Source: a bacterium
GTDB lineage: Bacteria > Elusimicrobiota > Elusimicrobia > Elusimicrobiales > UBA9959
Assembly (NCBI GenBank): GCA_021786295.1
Contig: JAJYNO010000029.1
Location: 62,001-126,000 of the forward strand
Reading direction: 5' to 3'
Length of the DNA stretch: 64,000 nt
In this document: positions 25,914-34,201 of the stretch, one piece after another
How positions within the stretch are numbered: the stretch's first letter is position 1
Layout: every line of letters begins with the position of its first letter
Notes under the pieces: generated by a model
Seen by the model: the letters and a program-made list of their open reading frames with translations, nothing else
The model's database searches: none
Told to the model about the DNA's origin: nothing
Position numbers and translations under genes: made by a program

Positions 25914-25942
25914 TTGCCAAAGAAAATCTATAGTTTTATAAT
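25914..25942 (+). promoter_or_regulatory. Sigma-70 promoter (TTGCCA-N17-TATAAT)
   Basis: Near-consensus promoter with optimal spacing, giving serC a ~28 nt leader that holds CCAGGAGA. Confidence 0.75.
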
Positions 25943-25976
25943 ATACTTCGTACAGAGGCAGCCCAGGAGAAACCTA

Positions 25977-27155
25977 ATGGAAAAACCTTCCGTGAAACCC
26001 AAGTGCCCCAACTTTTCCTCCGGCCCGTGCGCCAAGCGCCCCGGCTGGACCGTCGACGCGCTCAAGGACGCGCTCGTGGGCCGCTCCCACCGCTCCAAGG
26101 AGGGTAAGGCCCGCCTGCAGGAAGTCTCCGACCGCATGAAGAAAGTGCTGAACCTGCCCGCCGACTACCGCATAGGCGTCGTGGCCGGCTCGGACACCGG
26201 CGCCGTCGAGCTGGCGATGTGGTCCATGCTCGGGCCCCGGCCAGTCGACATCTTCGGCTGGGAGTCGTTCAGCAAGGGCTGGATCACCGACGCGGTGAAG
26301 TACCTGAAGCTCCCGAAGGTCAACGAGTACAAGGCCGACTACGGCAAGCTGCCGGACCTGAAGAAGGCCGACCCGAAGAACGACATCGTCTTCACCTGGA
26401 ACGGCACCACCTCCGGAGTGAAAGTGCCGAACCTGGACTGGCTGCCGAAGGACCACGAGGGCGTCGTGATCTGCGACGCGACCTCCGGCGTGTTCGCGAT
26501 GGACATAGACTTCACGAAGCTCGACGTCGTGACGTTCTCCTGGCAGAAGGTGCTCGGCGGAGAGGCCGCGCACGGGGTGATCATCCTGTCGCCGCGCGCC
26601 GTCAGGCGCATGGAGGAGCAGAACTCCAGGATAACGTGGCCGATGCCCAAGATCTTCCGCCTCGTCGACGAGAAGAAGCTCGCCCCCGGCGAGCTGGAGT
26701 ACAGCACGATCAACACCCCGTCGATGCTCTGCGTCGAGGACGCGATAGACGCGCTTAAGTGGGCCGAGAGGATAGGCGGGCTGCCCGCGCTCGTGAGGCG
26801 CTCCACCTCCAACCTGGCGGCGTTCGAGAAGTGGGCCGCGAAGTCCGACTGGATAGACTTCCTCGCCGAGAGCAAGGAGATCCGCTCCAACACCTCGGTC
26901 TGCTTCAAGATAAAGGCCGAGTGGTTCCAGAAGCTCTCCGACGAGGAGAAGACCAAGGCCGCCAAGAAGATCACCTCGCTGCTGGACAAGGAGGGGGCCG
27001 CGAAGGACATCAACTCCTACGGCAAGGCCCCTGCCGGCATCCGCGTCTGGTGCGGCGCAACCGTCGAGACCTCCGACATAGAGGCGCTGATCCCGTGGCT
27101 CGACTGGGCCTACGGCCAGGTCGCGAAAGAATACTCCAAGGAGGCCGTAAAATGA
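25977..27155 (+). CDS. serC: Phosphoserine aminotransferase
   Basis: 392 aa PLP enzyme converting 3-phosphohydroxypyruvate plus glutamate to phosphoserine (EC 2.6.1.52). It begins with the family's [13 protein letters not shown] and has [45 protein letters not shown] and the PLP lysine Lys191 in [13 protein letters not shown]. The form resembles the Methanosarcina/alphaproteobacterial-type SerC rather than the E. coli type. Ribosome-binding site CCAGGAGA. It overlaps serA by four bases (ATGA), so the two are translationally coupled. Confidence 0.92.
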   Translation: MEKPSVKPKCPNFSSGPCAKRPGWTVDALKDALVGRSHRSKEGKARLQEVSDRMKKVLNLPADYRIGVVAGSDTGAVELAMWSMLGPRPVDIFGWESFSKGWITDAVKYLKLPKVNEYKADYGKLPDLKKADPKNDIVFTWNGTTSGVKVPNLDWLPKDHEGVVICDATSGVFAMDIDFTKLDVVTFSWQKVLGGEAAHGVIILSPRAVRRMEEQNSRITWPMPKIFRLVDEKKLAPGELEYSTINTPSMLCVEDAIDALKWAERIGGLPALVRRSTSNLAAFEKWAAKSDWIDFLAESKEIRSNTSVCFKIKAEWFQKLSDEEKTKAAKKITSLLDKEGAAKDINSYGKAPAGIRVWCGATVETSDIEALIPWLDWAYGQVAKEYSKEAVK

Positions 27156-28102
27156 GCAAGGTACTGATAGCCGACAAGGCGGACCCTCTCTGCGAGAAGA
27201 CGCTGAAGGACCGCGGCCTCGAGGCCGTCGTGAAGACCGGCATGAAGCCCGAGGAGCTGAGGGCCTTCGTGGCGCCGTTCGACGCGATCATCGTGCGCTC
27301 GGCCAGCAAGATCACGAAAGAGATCATAGAGGCGGCGAAGAACCTGAAGGCGGTAGCCCGCGCCGGAGCCGGCGTGGACAACATAGACATCCCGGCCGCC
27401 ACCGAGAAAAAGGTGCTGGTGATGAACACGCCGTTCGGCAACACGGTCTCCACCGCCGAGCACGCGATAGCGATGATGATGGCGCTCGCGCGCCACATTC
27501 CGCAGGCCAACGCCTCAACGCACGCCGGCAAGTGGGAGAAGAGCAAGTTCGAGGGCGTCGAGCTGACCGGCAAGACGCTCGGCGTCGTGGGATGCGGCAA
27601 CATCGGCTCCGTGGTCGCGGACCGCGCGAAGGGCCTGAGGATGAACGTGCTGGCCTTCGACCCGGCGATGAAGCCGGAGCGCGCCGGGGAGCTCGGAGTG
27701 ACGCTGGTCCCGCTGGACGAGCTGTACGCCAAGTCCGACTTCATCACCTACCACGTGACGATCAATCCCAACACCAAGGGCATGATCAACAAGGGCGCGA
27801 TAGCCAAGATGAAGAAGGGCGTGCGCCTGATCAACTGCGCGCGCGGCGCGATCATGGTGGAGGCGGACATCAAGGCGGCCGTGGAGAGCGGCCAGATCGC
27901 CGGCGCGGCCGTGGACGTCTACGCCGAGGAGCCGCCGCAGAACCACCCGTTCTTCGGGATGGAGAGGATCATCTGCACGCCGCACATCGCGGCGTCCACC
28001 AAGGACGCTCAGGTGACGGTGGCCGTGCAGGCGGCCGAGCAGATCGCCGACTATCTGCTGGAAGGCAAGCGCAAGCACGCCGTCAACGGCGACAAGGTGT
28101 AG
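27152..28102 (+). CDS. serA: D-3-phosphoglycerate dehydrogenase, short form
   Basis: 316 aa NAD-dependent D-2-hydroxyacid dehydrogenase, first step of serine synthesis (EC 1.1.1.95). Seen: [25 protein letters not shown], the dinucleotide motif [37 protein letters not shown] and the catalytic-histidine segment TPHIAAST. It stops after the catalytic domains: there is no ACT or ASB domain, so classical serine feedback through an ACT domain is not expected. AAGGAGG lies within the end of serC. Confidence 0.92.
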   Translation: MSKVLIADKADPLCEKTLKDRGLEAVVKTGMKPEELRAFVAPFDAIIVRSASKITKEIIEAAKNLKAVARAGAGVDNIDIPAATEKKVLVMNTPFGNTVSTAEHAIAMMMALARHIPQANASTHAGKWEKSKFEGVELTGKTLGVVGCGNIGSVVADRAKGLRMNVLAFDPAMKPERAGELGVTLVPLDELYAKSDFITYHVTINPNTKGMINKGAIAKMKKGVRLINCARGAIMVEADIKAAVESGQIAGAAVDVYAEEPPQNHPFFGMERIICTPHIAASTKDAQVTVAVQAAEQIADYLLEGKRKHAVNGDKV

Positions 28103-28116
28103 CCTTGCCGCCCCCG

Positions 28117-28150
28117 GCCCGGGACCGGCTTTCGTGTCCCGGGCTTGTTT
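28117..28150 (+). terminator. Rho-independent terminator after serA
   Basis: Nine-base-pair GCCCGGGAC/GTCCCGGGC stem with a ten-base loop, then TTGTTT. Confidence 0.7.
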
Positions 28151-28193
28151 CCTGAATCTGCTCTTTTCATTGTTCGCGTTCCCGGTCCGTCAC

Positions 28194-28305
28194 GGGTATG
28201 GACCCGTCGGGCACGCGGTCGCGCACACCGTGCGCGCCGCTCGTCTCTCCCTCGCCGCGCTATGCAAGCGGCTTCGGTCCGAGACGACCCTCCGGATCCA
28301 TACCC
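28194..28305 (+). repeat. Intergenic repeat, copy 1 of 3
   Basis: Shares long stretches with the minus strand of 55643-55743 and a shorter core with 58998-59130. Internal hairpin GCGCAC-acc-GTGCGC; the core CGCGCTATGCAAGC follows. Outer arms gggtatgga and tccataccc are perfect inverted repeats. Lies between the serA terminator and the DUF1015 gene; the remaining gap (28306-28435) holds no gene I can support. Confidence 0.6.
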
Positions 28306-28435
28306 GCGCCGATCCCGGGATATTCCTGATGCCTTAAGATTTTATGGTGGAGGGGTGGCGAGAATGTGCGTGACCCCGTGCCTGACGAGGGGAATACTCG
28401 ACAGGACCCTGCACCCTGCATGAGAGGACGAAAAC

Positions 28436-29692
28436 ATGGCTAAACTTCCGCTTTTTTCACCTATATACGGCATAAGGCCGGCGCCGGGCAGGGCGCAGGA
28501 GATCATAGCGCCGCCGTACGACGTGCTGGACTCCGACGAGGCCCGCGAGCTGGCCAAGGGCAAGCCCAACAGCTTCCTGCACGTTTCCAAGGCGGAGATA
28601 GACCTGCCGCCAGGCACCGACGTGCACAGCGAGGCGGTCTACCTGAAGGCCGCGGAGAACTTCGAACGGATGCTGAAGGACGGCCTGCTGGTGCGGGAGA
28701 GCAAGCCCTCTTTCTACGTCTACCGCCTGAAGATGGGCGAGCACGTGCAGACCGGCCTGATGGTGGGCGCCTGCGTGGACGACTACGACGCCGGCCGCAT
28801 CCGCAAGCACGAGTTCACGCGGCCCGTGAAAGAGGACGACCGCGTGAACCAGATAAAGTACGTGAAGGCCCAGACCGGCCCCGGCATCATAGCCTACAAG
28901 CAGGTGCCGGAGATCGACGCCGTCATCAAGAAGAACGTGAAGAAGGAGCCGCTGTTCTCCGCGACCGGCCCCGGCGGCGTGATCCACACGCTGTGGCTGA
29001 TCGACGACGACGCCGATATCAAGGCGGTCTCCGACGCCTCCGAGCGGCAGAAGACCGTCTACATAGCCGACGGCCACCACAGGAGCGCCGCGGCCAGCCG
29101 CGTCAAGAAGCTCATGGCGGAGTCGCGCGGCGCCGCCCACAGGGGCGACGAGCCGTACAACGTCTACCTCGCGGCCGCCTTCCCGGTGAACGAGATGAGG
29201 ATCTGGGACTACAACCGCGTCGTGAAGGACCTCAACGGCCTCGCGCCGGAGAAGTTCCTCTCCGAGCTGAAGAAGAGCTTCTCCGTCGCCGAAGTGAAGG
29301 GCCGGGCGAAGCCGGCCGCCCGCCGCGAGTTCGGCCTGTACCTGGGCGGCAAATGGTACCTGCTCAAACCCGCCGTGAAGACCCCCGCAAAAGAGGAGGA
29401 CCCGGTGAAGGCGCTCGACGTCAGCGTGCTCTCCGACCTGGTGCTCGACCGGCTCCTCGGCATCAAGGACCTGCGCAAGAGCGACAGGGTGGATTTCGTG
29501 GGCGGCATCCGCGGCCTGGGCGAGCTGGAGAAGCGCGTGAACTCCGGGGAGATGGCGGCGGCCTTCGCGCTGTTCCCCACCTCGCTCGACGAACTGATCA
29601 GCGTGGCCGACGACAACCAGATCATGCCGCCGAAATCCACCTGGTTCGAGCCGAAGCTGGCGGACGGCCTGGTGTCCAACCCGCTGCTCTGA
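28436..29692 (+). CDS. DUF1015 family protein (serine-biosynthesis-linked)
   Basis: 418 aa. The N-terminus (IYGIRPAPGRAQEIIAPPYDVLD) and the central YIADGHHRSAAASRV motif are characteristic of DUF1015; the latter resembles ParB/Srx-type nucleotide-binding loops such as that of the archaeal serine kinase SerK. Cytoplasmic, no membrane segments. It sits just after serC-serA, with AGAGGACG as ribosome-binding site, as the family often does. No phosphoserine phosphatase is in the window, so a role in the phosphoserine-to-serine step is an inference from position and fold, not demonstrated by sequence. Confidence 0.8.
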   Translation: MAKLPLFSPIYGIRPAPGRAQEIIAPPYDVLDSDEARELAKGKPNSFLHVSKAEIDLPPGTDVHSEAVYLKAAENFERMLKDGLLVRESKPSFYVYRLKMGEHVQTGLMVGACVDDYDAGRIRKHEFTRPVKEDDRVNQIKYVKAQTGPGIIAYKQVPEIDAVIKKNVKKEPLFSATGPGGVIHTLWLIDDDADIKAVSDASERQKTVYIADGHHRSAAASRVKKLMAESRGAAHRGDEPYNVYLAAAFPVNEMRIWDYNRVVKDLNGLAPEKFLSELKKSFSVAEVKGRAKPAARREFGLYLGGKWYLLKPAVKTPAKEEDPVKALDVSVLSDLVLDRLLGIKDLRKSDRVDFVGGIRGLGELEKRVNSGEMAAAFALFPTSLDELISVADDNQIMPPKSTWFEPKLADGLVSNPLL

Positions 29693-29721
29693 GCGGCGGC
29701 CGCGGCGGCTGAACAAGGACG

Positions 29722-30801
29722 ATGCTCAAGAAGCTCTGGGATATCTTCTTCGGGACCAAGGGCCGGGCCATGTTCTCCGGGCTGGTCTGTTTCGGCCTGG
29801 TCTCAGAGGCCGAACTGCTGACCCACAGGCATATCTCCATAGATGTCTTCTATTTCCTTCCTATCTTCATCTTCACCTGGTTCGGCAGCCGCCGCCAGGG
29901 GCTGCTGATCTCCGCCGCCGGCCTGGTGGTGTGGCTGCTGGACGAACGTCTGGATATGGGCCACATCCTGGACCATCTCCACATCATCATCTGGAATAGC
30001 CTCGTGCGCCTGTCCTTCTTCGGCGTGACGGTGGTGCTGCTGGACCAGGTCAAGGTGCTGCTGGCCAGGGAACGTTCGGTCTCCAGGCTGAAATCGGCCA
30101 TGATCCACACCGTCAGCCACGAGTTCAACAACGCTTTGACCGGTCTGTCGGCCGGCTTGTTCCTGCTGAAGGAGACCGACCGGGCGGCCGGGGACGGAAC
30201 GCGCGCCCAGCTCTATTCCGCCATGGAGGCCTCGCAGCACAAGCTGTCGCTCTACGTCAAGAACATCCTCAACGAGGCCCGCATGGAGGAGGGCCGCTTC
30301 AGGATAGAGAAGCGGCCGCTGGCGCTCAGGGAGCTGGCGGAGGGGGCGGTGGAGTCGCTCGCGGAACTGTTGCAGCAGAAGAAGCTCCGGCTCACGAAGG
30401 TCTTCCCTGAAAGACCGCTGTTCGTGGACGCCGACTATGAGGCCCTGTCGCTGGTGATAAGCAACATCCTCGGCAATTCGGTCAAGTACACCAGTGAAGG
30501 CGGGAGCATCCGGATAAAGGTGGAGGAAAGCGGGGACGGCAGCAAGGTGATCTTCTCGGTCTCCGACACCGGAATAGGGATCTCGCTGGAGGAGATGGAG
30601 AAGATAACCTCCGGCTTCTACCGCACCCAGGCGGGCCAGTCCGCGGCCGCCGGCTTTGGGCTGGGCCTGCGGATAACCAACGAGCTGCTCGGCCTGCACG
30701 GCAGCACGCTGCAGATCTCCAGCGAGAAGGGGAAGGGCTCCAGGTTCTTCTTCGAACTGCCTGTCTATCGGCCGGCTCCGGAACGGGGGAAGAAGGGCTG
30801 A
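29722..30801 (+). CDS. Membrane sensor histidine kinase
   Basis: 359 aa. An N-terminal sensor of about four hydrophobic helices (ISIDVFYFLPIFIFTWFG pattern), then HisKA with His133 in SHEFNNALTGL, and HATPase with SNILGNSVKYT (N box), DTGIGI and GFGLGL. The residue after the histidine region lacks the usual proline (HELR-P type), as in the related kinase at 62320. AAGGACG upstream. A single-domain response regulator follows 64 bases downstream on the same strand and is the probable partner. Confidence 0.9.
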   Translation: MLKKLWDIFFGTKGRAMFSGLVCFGLVSEAELLTHRHISIDVFYFLPIFIFTWFGSRRQGLLISAAGLVVWLLDERLDMGHILDHLHIIIWNSLVRLSFFGVTVVLLDQVKVLLARERSVSRLKSAMIHTVSHEFNNALTGLSAGLFLLKETDRAAGDGTRAQLYSAMEASQHKLSLYVKNILNEARMEEGRFRIEKRPLALRELAEGAVESLAELLQQKKLRLTKVFPERPLFVDADYEALSLVISNILGNSVKYTSEGGSIRIKVEESGDGSKVIFSVSDTGIGISLEEMEKITSGFYRTQAGQSAAAGFGLGLRITNELLGLHGSTLQISSEKGKGSRFFFELPVYRPAPERGKKG

Positions 30802-30865
30802 CCGGCCCGCCTTTGGCTAAGGCCGCGCATCTTTTATACAATGAGAGACGGAGCCCGTACCGCTT

Positions 30866-31291
30866 ATGGCGCATAAGATACTTATAGTCGACGACGAGGA
30901 GAACGTGCTGTTCGTGGTGAAGCAGGCCCTTGCCGCCCACTGCGAGGTCCTCACCGCGCAGAACGGCGAAGCCGCGATAGATATCGTCAAGAAAGAGAAG
31001 CCGGCCTTCGTTTTCCTGGACATCTCGATGCCCGGCATGTCCGGCATAGCCGTGCTGGAACGCATCCGCGCGCTGGGGACCATGCCCGTGGTCTGGATGC
31101 TGACCGGGGACGAGGACCTGGAAACGGCAGCTTTCACGCTGAAAGGCGGCGCGAGCGGCTACCTGACCAAGCCCTTCGACGTGGACAGGCTGCGCTCCGT
31201 GGTCCTGAACGCGCTCTCCGAACTGGAGAACGCCGCCCAGCACCGCCCTCCGGAAGAGAAGCCCTGGCGCGTCAAGAAACAAAAACAGTGA
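30866..31291 (+). CDS. Single-domain response regulator (CheY-like)
   Basis: 141 aa. Receiver fold with the acidic pair Asp9/Asp10, phosphoacceptor Asp52 (FVFLDISMPGMSG), switch Thr in WMLTGDED and Lys in YLTKPFD. After residue ~125 there is only a short basic tail (WRVKKQKQ), no DNA-binding domain, so the output must be by protein contact. It lacks a close ribosome-binding site; a TATACA hexamer lies upstream. Overlaps the next gene by four bases (GTGA). Confidence 0.9.
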   Translation: MAHKILIVDDEENVLFVVKQALAAHCEVLTAQNGEAAIDIVKKEKPAFVFLDISMPGMSGIAVLERIRALGTMPVVWMLTGDEDLETAAFTLKGGASGYLTKPFDVDRLRSVVLNALSELENAAQHRPPEEKPWRVKKQKQ

Positions 31292-31986
31292 GCGCCGGGC
31301 CGGATTTTTCGCGCTTCGCCCCGCGCCAGCTGGCCGCGCTGCGCCGGCTGGACACCCCGCGCAAGGTCCAGGATTTCCTGGACTACGGCCTGGCCTACAA
31401 CGATTCCGCAGAGGACACCTGTTTTTCCCCGCTGGAAGTGCTGCGGCGCGGCAAGGCCCACTGCCTCGAAGGTGCCCTGCTGGCGGCGGCCGCGTTCCTG
31501 CTGCACGGCCGCAGGGCCCTGCTGCTGGACCTCAGGGCCGGCGCGCGGGACGACGATCACGTGATAGCCCCCTTCACCGAGAACGGGCGCTGGGGGGCGG
31601 TGGCGCAGTCCCATTTCTGCGGCCTGCGCTACCGCGAACCGGTGTACGCCTCAGTCGCGGAGCTGGCCCGCAGCTACTTCGAGTTCTACTACAACAGCGC
31701 AGGAGAGAAGACGCTGCGCGAGTTCTCGGCCCCGCTGCCGGTTACCGCGCTCAGGCCGGAATGGCTCTATTCCCCTAAGGACGTCTTCTTCGTAAGCAGG
31801 GAACTCGACGGGCGGCGGCATTACGGCATCCTGGGCCCCGTCCGCGAGGAGGAACTGCGCCCGGCCGATTCCCTGCTGAGGGAGGCGGAACTGCTGGGCG
31901 GTTCCCGCGCGCCGCTTGTGCGCCGCCGCCCGAAACCCTATGCCGCGATCAAAAGGAGGGCCGGACATGGGCGCCCCGTCAGATAA
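31288..31986 (+). CDS. Transglutaminase-like protein, function unknown
   Basis: 232 aa. GTG start overlapping the TGA of the response regulator, so translation is coupled. A central segment with Cys59 (GKAHCLEGALLAAAAFLLHG), then His91 (DDDHVIAPF) and YREPVYASVAELARSYFEFYYN, fits the Cys-His order of the transglutaminase/papain-like fold. The C-terminus is basic (RRRPKPYAAIKRR). It might be a peptidase-like or regulatory partner of the preceding regulator. The fold call is from the pattern only. Confidence 0.55.
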   Translation: MSAGPDFSRFAPRQLAALRRLDTPRKVQDFLDYGLAYNDSAEDTCFSPLEVLRRGKAHCLEGALLAAAAFLLHGRRALLLDLRAGARDDDHVIAPFTENGRWGAVAQSHFCGLRYREPVYASVAELARSYFEFYYNSAGEKTLREFSAPLPVTALRPEWLYSPKDVFFVSRELDGRRHYGILGPVREEELRPADSLLREAELLGGSRAPLVRRRPKPYAAIKRRAGHGRPVR

Positions 31987-32314
31987 CCCGGAGGGAACGC
32001 CGCAGGCGGCCTGCTGGTCCTGCGGCGCCCCGATAGACCCGGGCGACAACTATTGCCGCCGCTGCGGCATGGGCCAGGGCGCCCATGTCCCGTGGCAGTA
32101 CAAGCATTGGGGGGTCTTGGCGGTAACGCTGCTGGGCCTGGGGCCGTTCAGCCTTTTCTATCTCTGGCGCTCGCCGGTCATTTCGCGGGCGGCCAAGACA
32201 GTCTATACCCTGGCCATACTGCTGGGCACCCTGCTGGTCATAGTCTGGCTCCGCCACGTCTGGGAGTTCTGGCGCTCCGCCTTCTCCGGCATGGGCGGGG
32301 TGCAGCTTTACTGA
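31967..32314 (+). CDS. Zinc-ribbon membrane protein
   Basis: 115 aa. The N-terminus has a C-x2-C ... C-x2-C ribbon (CWSCGAPIDPGDNYCRRCG, residues ~14-32), followed by two hydrophobic helices (WGVLAVTLLGLGPFSLFYLW and a TVYTLAILLGTLLVIVW-type helix). ATG preceded by AAAGGAGGG; it overlaps the end of the preceding gene by 20 bases in another frame. Similar zinc-ribbon plus two-TM proteins are common and uncharacterised. Confidence 0.7.
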   Translation: MGAPSDNPEGTPQAACWSCGAPIDPGDNYCRRCGMGQGAHVPWQYKHWGVLAVTLLGLGPFSLFYLWRSPVISRAAKTVYTLAILLGTLLVIVWLRHVWEFWRSAFSGMGGVQLY

Positions 32315-32321
32315 GGTGCGC

Positions 32322-32873
32322 ATGAACAAGGTCCTCGACGTCATAAAGAGCCGCCGCAGCATACGCAGATACCTGCCGGACCCGCTCGGCCAGGAGGAGC
32401 TGGACGCTATACTGGAGGCCGGAGCCTACGCGCCCAGCGCCCACAACGACCAGCCCTGGCATTTCACCGTCATACGGAACAGGGAGCTCATAGACCGCAT
32501 CAGCCGCGTTTCAAAGGAACGGATGGCGGCCCAGGACACGGGCTGGATCCGGGAGATGGGGCGCAAAGAGGATTTCCATCTTTTCTACCACGCTCCGGCG
32601 GTGGTGGTGGTCTCCATGCGCCGGGACGCGCTGAGCCCGCTGGTGGACTGCTCCGCCGCGATAGAGAACATGCTGCTGGCGGCCGAGAGCCTGGACGTAG
32701 GCTCCTGCTGGATAGGCCTGGCCGGCTACTGGTTCTCGCTCAGGGACGAGGTGGCCCGCCTCGGCCTGCCGGAAGGCTACGAGCCCTGCTACGCCGTGGC
32801 GCTGGGCCGGAAAGGTCATCGCCCTTCCCGCGCGCTGCCGCGCAAGGCGCCGCCGCCCTCGTTCATAGACTAG
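32322..32873 (+). CDS. Nitroreductase-family FMN protein
   Basis: 183 aa. The N-terminal SRRSIRRYLPDPL with conserved Arg pair for FMN phosphate, the AGAYAPSAHNDQPWHF active-site stretch, ENMLLAAESLDVGSCWIG and a C-terminal ALGRKGHRP match the nitroreductase fold. It probably reduces a quinone, nitro compound or flavin with NAD(P)H; the substrate is unknown. GAGGTG overlaps the upstream stop, indicating cotranscription with the zinc-ribbon gene. Confidence 0.87.
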   Translation: MNKVLDVIKSRRSIRRYLPDPLGQEELDAILEAGAYAPSAHNDQPWHFTVIRNRELIDRISRVSKERMAAQDTGWIREMGRKEDFHLFYHAPAVVVVSMRRDALSPLVDCSAAIENMLLAAESLDVGSCWIGLAGYWFSLRDEVARLGLPEGYEPCYAVALGRKGHRPSRALPRKAPPPSFID

Positions 32874-32912
32874 GCGCTCCGCCTCCAGGCGCGGCCTGCC
32901 TCCATCCCTGCC

Positions 32913-32941
32913 TTGACAGCCGCAGGAACGTGCACTATACA
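32913..32941 (+). promoter_or_regulatory. Sigma-70 promoter (TTGACA-N17-TATACA)
   Basis: Consensus -35 and optimal spacer in a 350-base intergenic stretch. Its transcript starts near 32948 and soon meets the hairpin CGCGAT-N11-ATCGCG followed by TTCCTTGT. No gene directly follows. Confidence 0.6.
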
Positions 32942-33032
32942 TGCACGCCTCGCGATAGCCGGGCGCCATCGCGTTCCTTGTCCCCGGCGCTAATGGATGC
33001 TTTTGAATCCCCCCCACCAGTGTCGAGGTATC

Positions 33033-33061
33033 TTGAAAATCCGGGAACCGCGCAGTATACT
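33033..33061 (+). promoter_or_regulatory. Second promoter (TTGAAA-N17-TATACT)
   Basis: Near-consensus promoter 120 bases after the first. It would transcribe the small open frame at 33084 and the PEBP gene with a ~155 nt leader. Confidence 0.65.
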
Positions 33062-33083
33062 ATTCAAAACGCCCGGGGGGCTT

Positions 33084-33155
33084 ATGTGGTGGCGGCACAC
33101 AGAAGGCGATCGCGCAGCGCGTTTGTCGCTTGCCGCATTGTTCTGTCTATTCTAA
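33084..33155 (+). CDS. Possible 23-residue leader peptide
   Basis: ATG preceded by GGGGGG, reading MWWRHTEGDRAAR then a hydrophobic end SLAALFCLF. It lies ~16 bases after the predicted start of the second promoter's transcript, upstream of the PEBP gene. It could be a small membrane peptide, a leader peptide or chance. Confidence 0.25.
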   Translation: MWWRHTEGDRAARLSLAALFCLF

Positions 33156-33224
33156 ACTGAAAAATTAGCCCGCTTAATTCTGCCGACACAACCGTTTTGA
33201 GATCTCCTGGCGGAGGGGGGAACT

Positions 33225-33806
33225 ATGAAAAGGACTGCAGTTTTTATCTGCCTGGCCGTGCTGGCCGCCTGCGCGGCGCAGGGCGGAGCGGCTAAAAATA
33301 GAGCGGCCGGAAAAGGGGGGGGCATGAAAACATTGAAGGTGACCAGCCCGGCTTTCGCCGGCGGCGGCTACATACCGGCGAAGTACGCCTGCGGCGGGGA
33401 GGACGTCTCTCCGGCGCTCAGGTGGGAGGGCGCGCCTTCCGGGACCAGAAGTTTCGCCGTGATAATGGAGGACCCGGACGCCCCGGCAGGCACCTGGGTG
33501 CACTGGGTGCTGTTCGACATCCCCGCGTCCGCGGGCGGGCTGCCGGGGGCCCTGCCGAAGGAGGACGTGCTGCGGGACGGCTCCAGGCACGGCCTCTGCT
33601 GGGGCGTGAACGAGGACGACTTCAGCCGCATAGGCTATTACGGCCCCTGCCCTCCCCCGGGCAAGCCGCACCATTATCATTTCACGGTGTACGCCCTGGA
33701 CATAGCTCCCGGCCTGCCTGCCGGCACGCCTAAAGGCGCCCTGCTGGACGCCATGAAGGGGCATATACTGGCGCAGGGCGAGCTGGTGGGGCTCTATAAA
33801 AGGTAA
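33225..33806 (+). CDS. YbhB/YbcL-type PEBP (Raf-kinase-inhibitor-like) lipoprotein
   Basis: 193 aa. Hydrophobic leader with lipobox LAAC, a short linker, then a phosphatidylethanolamine-binding protein fold: YACGGEDVSPALRWEGAP, FAVIMEDPDAPAGTWVHWVLFDIP, the GYYGPCPPPGKPHHYHF ligand pocket and VYALD. Bacterial members are small envelope or cytoplasmic proteins of uncertain role. Ribosome-binding site GGAGGGGGG. A separate internal ATG (MKTLKV) could make a leaderless cytoplasmic form. No clean terminator follows; a 7-bp GGCCCAA/TTGGGCC arm pair and a T7 run lie at 33815-33877. Confidence 0.85.
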   Translation: MKRTAVFICLAVLAACAAQGGAAKNRAAGKGGGMKTLKVTSPAFAGGGYIPAKYACGGEDVSPALRWEGAPSGTRSFAVIMEDPDAPAGTWVHWVLFDIPASAGGLPGALPKEDVLRDGSRHGLCWGVNEDDFSRIGYYGPCPPPGKPHHYHFTVYALDIAPGLPAGTPKGALLDAMKGHILAQGELVGLYKR

Positions 33807-33914
33807 ACGGGGCCGTCTGGGCCCAAGAACCCGGAAAAAAGAGGGACCTTTGGGCCTGTTCCTGCCGCGGTTTTTTTCATAGCATATAAGCGCGGGGGTA
33901 CAGTGGAGAGCGCT

Positions 33915-34112
33915 ATGACGATGACCTGCAACTTCGAAAAGGACGACCACGACGCGCGCAGAGAGGAGAAGCTCATCCTCCGGCTGCCCCCGGTGCGGGA
34001 GATAGGCGCGGATACGCCCGCCATAAAACCCGCGAGGCACGGCGCCTACCTGTGGCTGGCCGGCCGCGGCCGCCGGGCCCATAAGAGCTGGCGGGAAGGC
34101 TCGCTCAACTGA
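33915..34112 (+). CDS. Small hypothetical protein
   Basis: 65 aa, charged and basic (FEKDDHDARREEKLILRLPP ... RGRRAHKSWREG). The ATG is six bases after GGAG; a GTG 12 bases upstream is an alternative start. A TATAAG hexamer and a T7 run precede it, and a good terminator follows, so the frame fills an independent transcript. No domain recognised. Confidence 0.4.
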   Translation: MTMTCNFEKDDHDARREEKLILRLPPVREIGADTPAIKPARHGAYLWLAGRGRRAHKSWREGSLN

Positions 34113-34151
34113 GCCGCCGGCGAGACCTGCGGTACGCCTGAAGAGACGTCC

Positions 34152-34176
34152 CGGCCCTTGAAACGGGGCCGTTTTT
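34152..34176 (+). terminator. Rho-independent terminator
   Basis: CGGCCC/GGGCCG stem with an eight-base loop and five T. Confidence 0.7.
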
Positions 34177-34201
34177 CACCCATAATATTAGCGGAGGGAC
34201 T

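Noticed and set aside
23857-25941. 694-codon plus-strand frame across the receiver/PEP-binding gene
   Set aside because: Shadow frame: no domain, while the minus strand carries conserved ATP-grasp and receiver motifs.
32930-33160. 76-codon frame across the promoter-rich gap
   Set aside because: It reads through two strong promoter sequences and a hairpin, has no ribosome-binding site and no protein-like pattern.
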